Shown: one piece after another, positions 1-5,161 of the stretch
How the letters are laid out: every line of letters begins with the position of its first letter
Numbering within the stretch: the first letter of the stretch is position 1
Source of the DNA: JBDHRG01 sp039807445
Lineage (GTDB): Bacteria > Pseudomonadota > Gammaproteobacteria > Competibacterales > Competibacteraceae
Length of the DNA stretch: 5,658 nt
Reading direction: 5' to 3'
Assembly: GCA_039807445.1 (NCBI GenBank)
Contig: JBDHRG010000230.1
Span: forward strand, 1 to 5,658
The notes under the pieces: model-generated
What the model saw: the letters and a program-made list of their open reading frames with translations, nothing else
Told to the model about the DNA's origin: nothing
Database searches by the model: none
Program-made: the position numbers and the translations under genes

Positions 1-76
1 GCTTCACGCTTCACGCTTCACGCTTCACGCTTCACGCTTCACGCTTCACGCTTCACGCTTCACGCTTCACGCTTCA
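1..76. repeat. Heptanucleotide tandem array (GCTTCAC)n
   Basis: The sequence shows ten perfect, uninterrupted copies of GCTTCAC (1-70) followed by six bases of an eleventh (71-76). The array starts at the first base of the window, so its true left end and copy number are unknown. On the minus strand the unit is GTGAAGC. Because 7 is not a multiple of 3, each frame cycles through the same seven codons, so every minus-strand frame meets a TGA within seven codons, while the plus strand is stop-free in all three frames (repeating Ala-Ser-Arg-Phe-Thr-Leu-His). The array overlaps the 3' end of the kinase gene and supplies its last four codons and stop. Perfect identity between copies suggests recent expansion by slippage. 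A copy-number error in assembly is also possible at such a site. Confidence 0.98.
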
Positions 77-1913
77 GCCGCACCGTGAACTCCGCCCCGC
101 CATCGGGGCGGTTGGCGGCGCGGATCTCGCCGCCGAAGTGCTTGACGATGCCGTACGAGATCGACAGCCCCAGCCCCAGCCCTTCGCCGACCGGCTTGGT
201 GGTGAAGAAGGGGTCGAACAGCTGCGGCAGCGCCTCGCAGGGGATGCCGGGGCCGTTGTCGCGCACCGCGAAGACGAACCATTCGCCGTCTTCGCGCGCG
301 GCGAGCTCGAGGCGTGGCGCCAGGCTGCCGTTCAGCGCGTCGCAGGCGTTCTTCAGCAGGTTCACCAGCACTTGCTCGAGGCGGATGGTGTTGCCGTGGA
401 CGCGGGGTGCAGTCGCGGGCAGGTCCACGGCGAGCGCGACGCCGTCCTTGCGCAGCCGCGGCGCCAGCAGCGCCAGCGCGGCGCGCGCTGCCGGCAGCGG
501 CGCGATCGCGACGACTTCGTCCGAGGTGCGCCGTGCGAAGGTCTTCAGCTCGCCGGTCAACAGCGCCATGCGCTCGGTCAGCTCGCCGATCAGTGCCAGG
601 TTGTCGCGCGCCCGCCCCGGGAGGCCGCGTTCGAGGAAGGTGCCGGCGTTGGCGGCATAGGCCTGGATCGCCGCCAGCGGCTGGTTCAGCTCGTGGACGA
701 TGCCGGCCGACATCTGCCCGAGCGCGGCCAGCTTGCTCGCCTGCACCAGCTCGTCGCGGGTCTTCAGCAGGCGCTGCTCGGCGCGCTCGCGTTCGCCGAT
801 CTCCTGCTGCAGTCGCGCGTTGGTCGAGCTCAAGTCGCGCGTGCGCTCGGCTACGCGCAGCTCGAGCTCGTCGCGTGCGCGGCGCAGCGTCTCGGCGACC
901 TGTGCCTGGTACAGCAACCGCTCGCGTGCGCGTAGCCGACGCTGGCGCAGGAACAGCCCCAGCAGCAGCGCCACCGCGCCGGCCGAGCCGACCAGCAGCA
1001 CTGCGGTCCAGACCCGCGCCTCGATCGGCGCCAGCGGTGTCAGCACATGCACCGTCCACGGCGTGCCCGGCACCGGCGCCGATTCGACCAGGTAGTCGAC
1101 GATGCGCGTGTGCGGCGTGCGGCCGGCGGCTGCCACCCGCTCGCTCAGCCGCAGCCGCGGCGCCGGATCGGCGGCGGCGGCGAGCACCGGCAGCGCCGCG
1201 AGCGGCGGGCGTTCGCCGTACTGGCGGCTCTCGATCAGGCGCTCCCGCGCCGCTGGGCTCAGCGGCCGGCGGCTCAGGTAGCGCAGGTCTTCGCGGTTGG
1301 TGACGAAGATCACGCCCTCGGCGTCGGTCACGAACACCGGGTTCGAGGCTTGCGACCACGCTGCCTCGAGCCGCTCCTGGCTGATCTTGACCGCGGCCAC
1401 GCCGCGCACCGCGTCGTCGTGCTCGACCGGCGCCGAGAAGTAGAAGCCTGGCAGGTTCGAGGTGGTGCCGAGCGCGAAGTACAGCCCGGCGCGGCCGGCG
1501 AGCGCTTCGCCGAAGTACGGGCGGAAGGCGAAGTTGCGGCCGACGAAGGGGACGTCGGATTCGGCGTTGCTGGCGACCAGCGCTTCGCCGGACACGTCCA
1601 TCACATAAGTGACCGAGGCGCGCGAGGCGCGGTTGAATTCGGCGAGGTGGTGGTTGACGCGCTCGCGCAGCTCGGCGTCGTCCGGCCTCGCGAGCAGGCG
1701 CTCGATCAGCGCATCGCGCGCGAGGATGCGCGGCAGCACTTCGTAGGTTTCGAGCAGACTCTTCAGGTTGCCGGCATAGCGCTCGAGCGCGGTGTGCGCC
1801 GCGGTGCGCGCCTCGGCGATGCCGGCCTCGCGCGTCCAGCGCGCGGTCTGCCACAGCCCCGCCGCGAGCGCCGCGGCGAGCAGCACGGCGAGCCCGGCGC
1901 GGTGCGGCATCAT
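60..1913 (-). CDS. DctB-like membrane sensor histidine kinase
   Basis: This 617-residue protein is probably an inner-membrane kinase that senses a periplasmic organic acid and phosphorylates a response regulator not present here. Visible parts: TM1 at about 8-21; a periplasmic region at 25-302 resembling the double-Cache sensor of DctB, with GRNFAFRPYF at 125-134, FYFSAPV at 157-163 and AAVKIS at 173-178; TM2 at about 303-323; a charged coiled-coil linker at 325-395; HisKA with phospho-acceptor H407 in HELNQPLAA; and HATPase_c with N-box NLLKNACDAL (518-527), G1 DNGPGI (552-557), F-box FDPFF (566-570) and G2 GLGLGLS (578-584). All catalytic boxes look intact. The ATG at 1913 is chosen because AGGAG lies 8 nt upstream. 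A GTG at 1961 in the same frame would add 16 Arg/Gly-rich residues and has only a weak ribosome site. The last residues K-R-E-A and the TGA are encoded by the heptamer array. DctB-type ligand (succinate, malate or fumarate) is inferred from family resemblance; another carboxylate is possible. It is divergent from aceE. Confidence 0.9.
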   Translation of the reverse strand: MMPHRAGLAVLLAAALAAGLWQTARWTREAGIAEARTAAHTALERYAGNLKSLLETYEVLPRILARDALIERLLARPDDAELRERVNHHLAEFNRASRASVTYVMDVSGEALVASNAESDVPFVGRNFAFRPYFGEALAGRAGLYFALGTTSNLPGFYFSAPVEHDDAVRGVAAVKISQERLEAAWSQASNPVFVTDAEGVIFVTNREDLRYLSRRPLSPAARERLIESRQYGERPPLAALPVLAAAADPAPRLRLSERVAAAGRTPHTRIVDYLVESAPVPGTPWTVHVLTPLAPIEARVWTAVLLVGSAGAVALLLGLFLRQRRLRARERLLYQAQVAETLRRARDELELRVAERTRDLSSTNARLQQEIGERERAEQRLLKTRDELVQASKLAALGQMSAGIVHELNQPLAAIQAYAANAGTFLERGLPGRARDNLALIGELTERMALLTGELKTFARRTSDEVVAIAPLPAARAALALLAPRLRKDGVALAVDLPATAPRVHGNTIRLEQVLVNLLKNACDALNGSLAPRLELAAREDGEWFVFAVRDNGPGIPCEALPQLFDPFFTTKPVGEGLGLGLSISYGIVKHFGGEIRAANRPDGGAEFTVRLKREA

Positions 1914-1921
1914 CGGCGCAG

Positions 1922-1926
1922 CTCCT
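1922..1926 (-). promoter_or_regulatory. Ribosome binding site of the sensor kinase
   Basis: On the minus strand AGGAG sits 8 nt before the ATG at 1913-1911, which is followed by a second ATG (1910-1908). This site decides the start in favour of 1913 over the upstream in-frame GTG at 1961. Confidence 0.75.
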
Positions 1927-1928
1927 GT

Positions 1929-1947
1929 GCGCCCGCCCGACGGGCGC
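1929..1947. repeat. GC-rich inverted repeat just upstream of the kinase RBS
   Basis: GCGCCCG (1929-1935) and CGGGCGC (1941-1947) are perfect 7-bp arms around a 5-nt spacer. In the kinase mRNA this hairpin would end two bases before the Shine-Dalgarno sequence, so it could affect ribosome loading. It has no T-run beside it, so it does not look like an intrinsic terminator. Confidence 0.6.
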
Positions 1948-1973
1948 CTTGAACGAAACACATCCCTGTGCTT

Positions 1974-1997
1974 CGCCCTGTAGGCGCCTTACGGGCG
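1974..1997. repeat. 24-bp interrupted palindrome in the kinase leader
   Basis: The pattern is CGCCC-N3-AGGCGCCT-N3-GGGCG, symmetric about the central GGCGCC. As RNA it could fold into a stem of CGCCC/GGGCG plus GUA/UAC with one bulged base. The core GGCGCCTT also occurs 40 bp away at 1943-1950. It lies between the upstream GTG and the AT-rich control region. It may be a REP-type element, a protein site or a leader hairpin; the sequence alone does not decide. Confidence 0.5.
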
Positions 1998-2000
1998 TTC

Positions 2001-2021
2001 CGATTCGCTCCCGGCGAATCG
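2001..2021. repeat. Perfect 8-bp stem hairpin between the divergent genes
   Basis: CGATTCGC (2001-2008) and GCGAATCG (2014-2021) are perfect reverse complements around a 5-nt loop. It begins only three bases after the 1974-1997 palindrome, giving a tandem hairpin pair as seen in REP doublets. No T-tract follows on either strand. It would be in the 5' leader of the kinase transcript if that transcript starts in the AT-rich region. Confidence 0.6.
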
Positions 2022-2144
2022 TGCGGGCGTGTTCCTCGTCTATCCTGTCTCGGATTCATGCGGGGCCATGCCGGCGGGGAAGGACTGTCCAGCGTGCCCG
2101 CCGAAGGCGATGGCGTCAAAGGCGGGCGCGATCGGTTTCGCGCA

Positions 2145-2168
2145 ATACATTACGATCACATAATGTAT
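2145..2168. promoter_or_regulatory. Operator-like inverted repeat ATACATTA-N8-TAATGTAT
   Basis: The arms ATACATTA (2145-2152) and TAATGTAT (2161-2168) are perfect reverse complements separated by 8 nt, giving a 24-bp dyad at the edge of the AT-rich segment. The spacing suits a dimeric helix-turn-helix regulator. It does not match the known PdhR operator of E. coli (TGGT/ACCA half-sites) or a CRP site. Which regulator binds, and whether it serves aceE, the kinase or both, cannot be read from the sequence. Confidence 0.5.
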
Positions 2169-2178
2169 GCATCACATA
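2155..2178. repeat. Direct repeat ATCACATA, 16-bp period
   Basis: ATCACATA occurs at 2155-2162 and again at 2171-2178. The first copy runs from the spacer of the 2145-2168 dyad into its right arm. A 16-bp period is not an exact number of helical turns, so the two copies would not face the same side of the helix. It may be part of the same binding site or chance in an AT-rich segment. Confidence 0.4.
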
Positions 2179-2192
2179 TCGTGTTCAGGTAC

Positions 2193-2210
2193 AAAAAAAC
2201 CGGTTTTTTT
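2193..2210. repeat. Perfect 18-bp palindrome A7-CCGG-T7
   Basis: Seven A, CCGG, then seven T (an eighth T at 2211) form a perfect palindrome in the middle of the intergenic region. With no gene reading into it, it is a poor candidate for a terminator. Opposed A- and T-tracts change DNA curvature and rigidity and often flank promoters as UP-like or architectural elements; that role here is inference. Confidence 0.6.
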
Positions 2211-2277
2211 TCGCTATACAAAATGGCGTCGGGAAACGCAAAAATTCACAATGTGGTAAATGGCAAGAACAAAGTTT

Positions 2278-2283
2278 TACAAT
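2278..2283 (+). promoter_or_regulatory. Candidate -10 element of the aceE promoter
   Basis: TACAAT matches the sigma-70 -10 consensus in five of six positions and is the last AT-rich hexamer before the GC-rich leader. At 16-18 bp upstream there is no good -35, so the promoter, if real, may depend on an activator. A start near 2290 would give a leader of roughly 140 nt beginning with the 2289-2316 hairpin. TATACA at 2215-2220 is a weaker alternative. This is a guess from sequence. Confidence 0.3.
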
Positions 2284-2288
2284 GCGCC

Positions 2289-2316
2289 GGCCGCGGGAAA
2301 TTCCCGCGCCGCGGCC
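2289..2316 (+). promoter_or_regulatory. aceE leader inverted repeats with two alternative pairings
   Basis: Two overlapping inverted repeats share this stretch. The inner one pairs CGCGGGAA (2292-2299) with TTCCCGCG (2301-2308) around one base; as RNA this is a CGCGGG/CCCGCG stem with a 5-nt loop. The outer one pairs GGCCGCGG (2289-2296) with CCGCGGCC (2309-2316) around 12 nt. Both use bases 2292-2296, so an RNA could form only one at a time. No U-run follows, so it is not a simple terminator. It may affect transcript stability or be a DNA-level protein site. Confidence 0.5.
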
Positions 2317-2363
2317 GAGCGATCCGAGGCTGCGCAACACCACCACCAACCAAGGGACGCCGA

Positions 2364-2379
2364 GCACCCCCGCAGGTGC
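2364..2379 (+). promoter_or_regulatory. Small hairpin in the aceE leader
   Basis: GCACC (2364-2368) and GGTGC (2375-2379) are perfect 5-bp arms with a 6-nt loop. Short arms like these arise by chance in GC-rich DNA, so its function is uncertain. Confidence 0.3.
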
Positions 2380-2413
2380 AGGACAGGGGAGCCCGGCCCA
2401 GCTCAAACCTCAT

Positions 2414-2426
2414 ACCTCCGCGAGGT
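2414..2426 (+). promoter_or_regulatory. aceE ribosome binding site inside a small hairpin
   Basis: GAGG (2422-2425) lies 6 nt before the ATG at 2432 and is the Shine-Dalgarno sequence that fixes the aceE start. It is the 3' arm of a perfect inverted repeat, ACCTC (2414-2418), CGC, GAGGT (2422-2426). A second ACCTC at 2407-2411 could pair with the same GAGGT. The ribosome site could therefore be masked by either copy. The 5-bp stem is only marginally stable, so any control effect is inference. Confidence 0.6.
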
Positions 2427-2431
2427 CAGTC

Positions 2432-5089
2432 ATGGTGACGGACAACTACAACGATCTGGATCCGCAGGAAACCCGCGAGTGGCTCGATGCCCTCGACGGG
2501 GTGCTCGAGCGTGAAGGCGCCGAACGTGCCCACTACCTGATCGAGGCGCTGATAGCCAAGGCTCGCCGCGCCGGCGCCCACGTCCCGTTCAGCGCCAACA
2601 CCGCCTACATCAACACCATCCCGGTCGACAAGCAGTCGCCGATCTCCGGCGACCAGGCGCTCGAGCACCGCGTGCGCTCGTACGTGCGCTGGAACGCCGC
2701 GGCGATGGTGCTGCGCGCCGGCAAGGACACCAACGTCGGCGGCCACATCGCCAGCTTCGCCTCGGCGGCGACGCTGTACGAAGTCGGCTTCAACCACTTC
2801 TGGCACGCCGTCTCCGCCGATCACGGCGGCGACCTGGTGTTCTTCCAGGGCCACTCGGCGCCGGGCATGTATTCGCGCGCCTTCCTCGAGGGCCGCCTGA
2901 CCGAGGCGCAGCTCGACAGCTTCCGCCAGGAAGTCGACGGCAAGGGCATCCCCTCGTACCCCCACCCCTGGCTGATGCCGGACTTCTGGCAGTTCCCGAC
3001 CGTGTCGATGGGTCTCGGCCCGCTGATGGCGATCTACCAGGCGCGCTTCATGCGCTACCTCGAAGACCGCGGATTCGGCAGCCACGCCAACCGCAAGGTC
3101 TGGGCCTTCCTCGGCGATGGCGAGACCGACGAGCCCGAATCGCTCGGCGCGATCGGCATGGCCGGGCGCGAGAAGCTCGACAACCTGATCTTCGTGATCA
3201 ACTGCAATCTGCAGCGCCTCGACGGCCCGGTGCGCGGCAATGGCAAGATCATCCAGGAGCTCGAGAGCGAGTTCCGCGGCGCCGGCTGGAACGTGATCAA
3301 GGTGGTCTGGGGCAGCAAGTGGGATTCGCTGCTGGCCCGCGACAAGCAGGGCATCCTGGTCCAGCGCATGATGGAATGCGTCGACGGCGACTACCAGACC
3401 TTCAAGTCCAAGGACGGCGCCTACGTCCGCGAGCACTTCTTCAACACCCCGGCGCTGAAGGAGCTGGTCGCCGACTGGTCCGACGACGACGTCTGGCAGC
3501 TCAACCGCGGCGGTCACGATCCGCACAAGGTGTTCGCGGCCTACCAGGCGGCGGTCAACCACAAGGGTCAGCCGACGCTGATCCTCGCCAAGACCATCAA
3601 GGGCTACGCGATGGGTGAGTCGGGCGAAGCGGCCAACATCGCCCACCAGGCGAAGAAGATGAGCAGCGCGTCACTGAAGCTGATGCGCGACCGCTTCAAG
3701 CTGCCGCTGACCGACGAGCAGGTCGAGAAGTACGAGTACCTGAAGTTCGAGGAAGGCTCGAAGGAGCACGCCTACCTGCACGAGCGCCGCACGGCGCTGG
3801 GCGGCTACCTGCCGGCGCGGCGCACCAAGGCGCAGGCGCTCGAGATCCCGGCGCTGTCGGCTTTCGACGCGCTGCTCGCCGCCTCGGGCGAAGGCCGCGA
3901 AATCTCGACCACGATGGCCTTCGTGCGCATGCTGAACATGGTGATGCGCGACAAGACCATCGGCCGGCGCGTGGTGCCGATCGTCCCCGACGAATCGCGC
4001 ACCTTCGGCATGGAAGGCATGTTCCGCCAGTACGGCATCTGGTCACAGGTCGGCCAGAACTACACGCCGCAGGACGCCGACCAGCTGATGTTCTACAAGG
4101 AGTCGAAGGACGGCCAGGTGCTGCAGGAGGGCATCAACGAGCCCGGCGCGATGGCCGACTGGATCGCCGCGGCGACGTCGTACTCGGTGCACGGCGAGCC
4201 GATGATCCCCTTCTACATCTACTACTCGATGTTCGGCTTCCAGCGCATCGGCGACCTGGCCTGGGCGGCGGGCGACCAGCGCGCGCGCGGCTTCCTGCTC
4301 GGCGGCACCGCGGGGCGCACGACGCTGAACGGCGAGGGCCTGCAGCACGAAGACGGCCACACCCACATCCAGTCGGCGGTGATCCCGAACTGCGTCAGCT
4401 ACGACCCGACCTTCTCGTACGAAGTCGCCGTGGTGGTCCAGGACGGCATGCGCCGCATGTACCGCGAGCAGGAGGACGTCTTCTACTACGTGACGCTGCT
4501 GAACGAGAACTACGAGCACCCGGCGATGCCGGCCGGCGCCGAGGCCGACATCATCAAGGGCATGTACTCGTTCAGGAAGGGCGGTGGCGGCAAGCTGCGC
4601 GTGCAGCTGCTCGGCTCGGGCTCGATCTTCCGCGAAGTCATCGCCGCCGCCGAGCTGCTGAAGCAGGACTGGGACGTCGACGCCGATCTGTGGGGCTGCC
4701 CGAGCTTCACCGAGCTGGCCCGCGACGGCTACGCCGCGCAGCGCCACAACCTGCTCAACCCGACCGCGGCACCGCGGCTGTCGCACGTCGAAACCTGCCT
4801 GAAGGACACCCAGGGCCCGGTTATCGCCGCGACCGACTACGTGCGTCTGTTCGCCGATCAGATCCGCCCGTACGTTCCGCGCCGCTACGTGGTGCTCGGC
4901 ACCGACGGCTTCGGCCGCTCCGACACCCGCGAGCAGCTGCGCAGCTTCTTCGAGGTGAACCGCCACTACGTGACCGTCGCCGCGCTGAAGGCCCTGGCCG
5001 ACGAAGGCCAGATCGACGCCGCCGTGGTCGCGCAAGCCATCGCCAAGTACGGCATCGACACCCAGCGCCCCGAGCCCTGGACCGTCTGA
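2432..5089 (+). CDS. aceE: Pyruvate dehydrogenase E1 component, homodimeric type
   Basis: AceE is the thiamine-diphosphate-dependent E1 of the cytoplasmic pyruvate dehydrogenase complex. It decarboxylates pyruvate and transfers the acetyl group to the lipoyl lysines of E2. The 885-residue product is close to the E. coli enzyme (887), and the N-terminus MVTDNYNDLDPQETREWL aligns well with the family start, which supports the ATG at 2432 over in-frame codons back to 1949. The ThDP/Mg motif starts with GDGE at 228-231 and ends in NCNLQRLDGP at 257-266. Residues matching the known active site are H105 (GGHIASF), H141 (GHSAPG), H405 (NIAHQAKK), E570 (NEPGA) and H639 (LQHEDGH). The N-terminal ThDP domain, central pyrimidine-binding domain (about 490-700) and C-terminal transketolase-like domain (about 715-885) are all present without frameshift. 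aceF follows after 72 bp on the same strand, so the two are probably co-transcribed. No unusual feature is seen in the protein. Confidence 0.98.
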   Translation: MVTDNYNDLDPQETREWLDALDGVLEREGAERAHYLIEALIAKARRAGAHVPFSANTAYINTIPVDKQSPISGDQALEHRVRSYVRWNAAAMVLRAGKDTNVGGHIASFASAATLYEVGFNHFWHAVSADHGGDLVFFQGHSAPGMYSRAFLEGRLTEAQLDSFRQEVDGKGIPSYPHPWLMPDFWQFPTVSMGLGPLMAIYQARFMRYLEDRGFGSHANRKVWAFLGDGETDEPESLGAIGMAGREKLDNLIFVINCNLQRLDGPVRGNGKIIQELESEFRGAGWNVIKVVWGSKWDSLLARDKQGILVQRMMECVDGDYQTFKSKDGAYVREHFFNTPALKELVADWSDDDVWQLNRGGHDPHKVFAAYQAAVNHKGQPTLILAKTIKGYAMGESGEAANIAHQAKKMSSASLKLMRDRFKLPLTDEQVEKYEYLKFEEGSKEHAYLHERRTALGGYLPARRTKAQALEIPALSAFDALLAASGEGREISTTMAFVRMLNMVMRDKTIGRRVVPIVPDESRTFGMEGMFRQYGIWSQVGQNYTPQDADQLMFYKESKDGQVLQEGINEPGAMADWIAAATSYSVHGEPMIPFYIYYSMFGFQRIGDLAWAAGDQRARGFLLGGTAGRTTLNGEGLQHEDGHTHIQSAVIPNCVSYDPTFSYEVAVVVQDGMRRMYREQEDVFYYVTLLNENYEHPAMPAGAEADIIKGMYSFRKGGGGKLRVQLLGSGSIFREVIAAAELLKQDWDVDADLWGCPSFTELARDGYAAQRHNLLNPTAAPRLSHVETCLKDTQGPVIAATDYVRLFADQIRPYVPRRYVVLGTDGFGRSDTREQLRSFFEVNRHYVTVAALKALADEGQIDAAVVAQAIAKYGIDTQRPEPWTV

Positions 5090-5108
5090 GCGCCGTAGCC
5101 GCTGCCAG

Positions 5109-5135
5109 CCGGCGGCCGGCCATGCGGGCCGCCGG
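5109..5135 (+). promoter_or_regulatory. Strong hairpin between aceE and aceF
   Basis: CCGGCGGCC (5109-5117) and GGCCGCCGG (5127-5135) are perfect 9-bp all-G/C arms with a 9-nt loop, extendable by a G-U pair (5108/5136). It ends 12 nt before the aceF Shine-Dalgarno sequence. There is no T-run, so it is not a typical intrinsic terminator. Likely roles are mRNA processing or protection that sets the E1:E2 ratio, or partial attenuation; these are inferences. Confidence 0.6.
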
Positions 5136-5147
5136 TGCACCGAATCG

Positions 5148-5152
5148 AGGAG
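5148..5152 (+). promoter_or_regulatory. Ribosome binding site of aceF
   Basis: AGGAG (within GAGGAGA) lies 9 nt before the ATG at 5162, in an A-rich unstructured stretch. It supports independent translation initiation of aceF. Confidence 0.8.
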
Positions 5153-5161
5153 AATCGAAAA

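Larger units (their letters stand above)
1914..2431. other. 518-bp divergent intergenic region (kinase / aceE)
   Basis: I see no convincing gene here. Open frames cross it, but they lack ribosome sites and family-like sequence. Three parts can be told apart. Positions 1914 to about 2140 are GC-rich with three hairpins on the kinase side. Positions about 2141-2283 are AT-rich, with long A and T runs, against a coding background that is strongly GC-rich; this is where promoters and operators for both genes are most likely. Positions about 2284-2431 are GC-rich again and look like the aceE 5' leader, with hairpins at 2289-2316, 2364-2379 and 2414-2426. At about 2050-2135 I found no recognisable element. 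Confidence 0.7.

Noticed and set aside
1..76. Heptamer array as a CRISPR array or plasmid iterons
   Set aside because: The units are 7 bp with no spacers, far shorter than CRISPR repeats or typical iterons, and no cas or rep gene is present.
1..660. Plus-strand open frame running through the heptamer array and on to 660
   Set aside because: The array is stop-free on the plus strand in any frame, so the openness is automatic. The remainder is antisense to the kinase, with no ribosome site and no family resemblance.
67..1854. Long minus-strand frame of 595 codons overlapping the kinase in another frame
   Set aside because: It translates into low-complexity Arg/Ala/Pro-rich sequence typical of an out-of-frame reading of GC-rich coding DNA, while the kinase frame shows all histidine kinase motifs.
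1914..1961. Kinase start at the GTG at 1961 (16 extra residues)
   Set aside because: The extra residues are Arg/Gly-rich before TM1, the upstream ribosome site is weak, and AGGAG stands 8 nt before the ATG at 1913.
2156..2176. CRP site from the two TCACA motifs
   Set aside because: CRP sites need inverted TGTGA-N6-TCACA; here the two motifs are direct repeats 16 bp apart.
2193..2211. Intrinsic terminator at the A7-CCGG-T8 palindrome
   Set aside because: No gene reads into it from either side, and the stem would be almost entirely A-U, unlike a normal GC-rich terminator stem.
2221..2290. Sigma-54 promoter for aceE
   Set aside because: No pair of GG and GC dinucleotides with the required 10-bp gap and flanking consensus was found; TGGC at 2224 is off by one base and lacks the rest.
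1910..2406. Small open frames in the intergenic region (for example minus 1910-2119, minus 2185-2406, plus 1968-2438)
   Set aside because: No convincing ribosome sites, composition unlike the neighbouring genes, and overlap with hairpins and AT-rich control DNA.
1949..2431. N-terminal extension of aceE to 1949
   Set aside because: The translated extension has no E1 similarity, crosses the AT-rich promoter-like region, and the family N-terminus with its Shine-Dalgarno sequence begins at 2432.
2426..3646. 406-codon minus-strand frame inside aceE, and similar antisense frames at 4043-5140 and 4966-5652
   Set aside because: Antisense shadows of strongly GC3-biased genes. The last two also run across the aceE/aceF boundary and merely mirror the coding strand.
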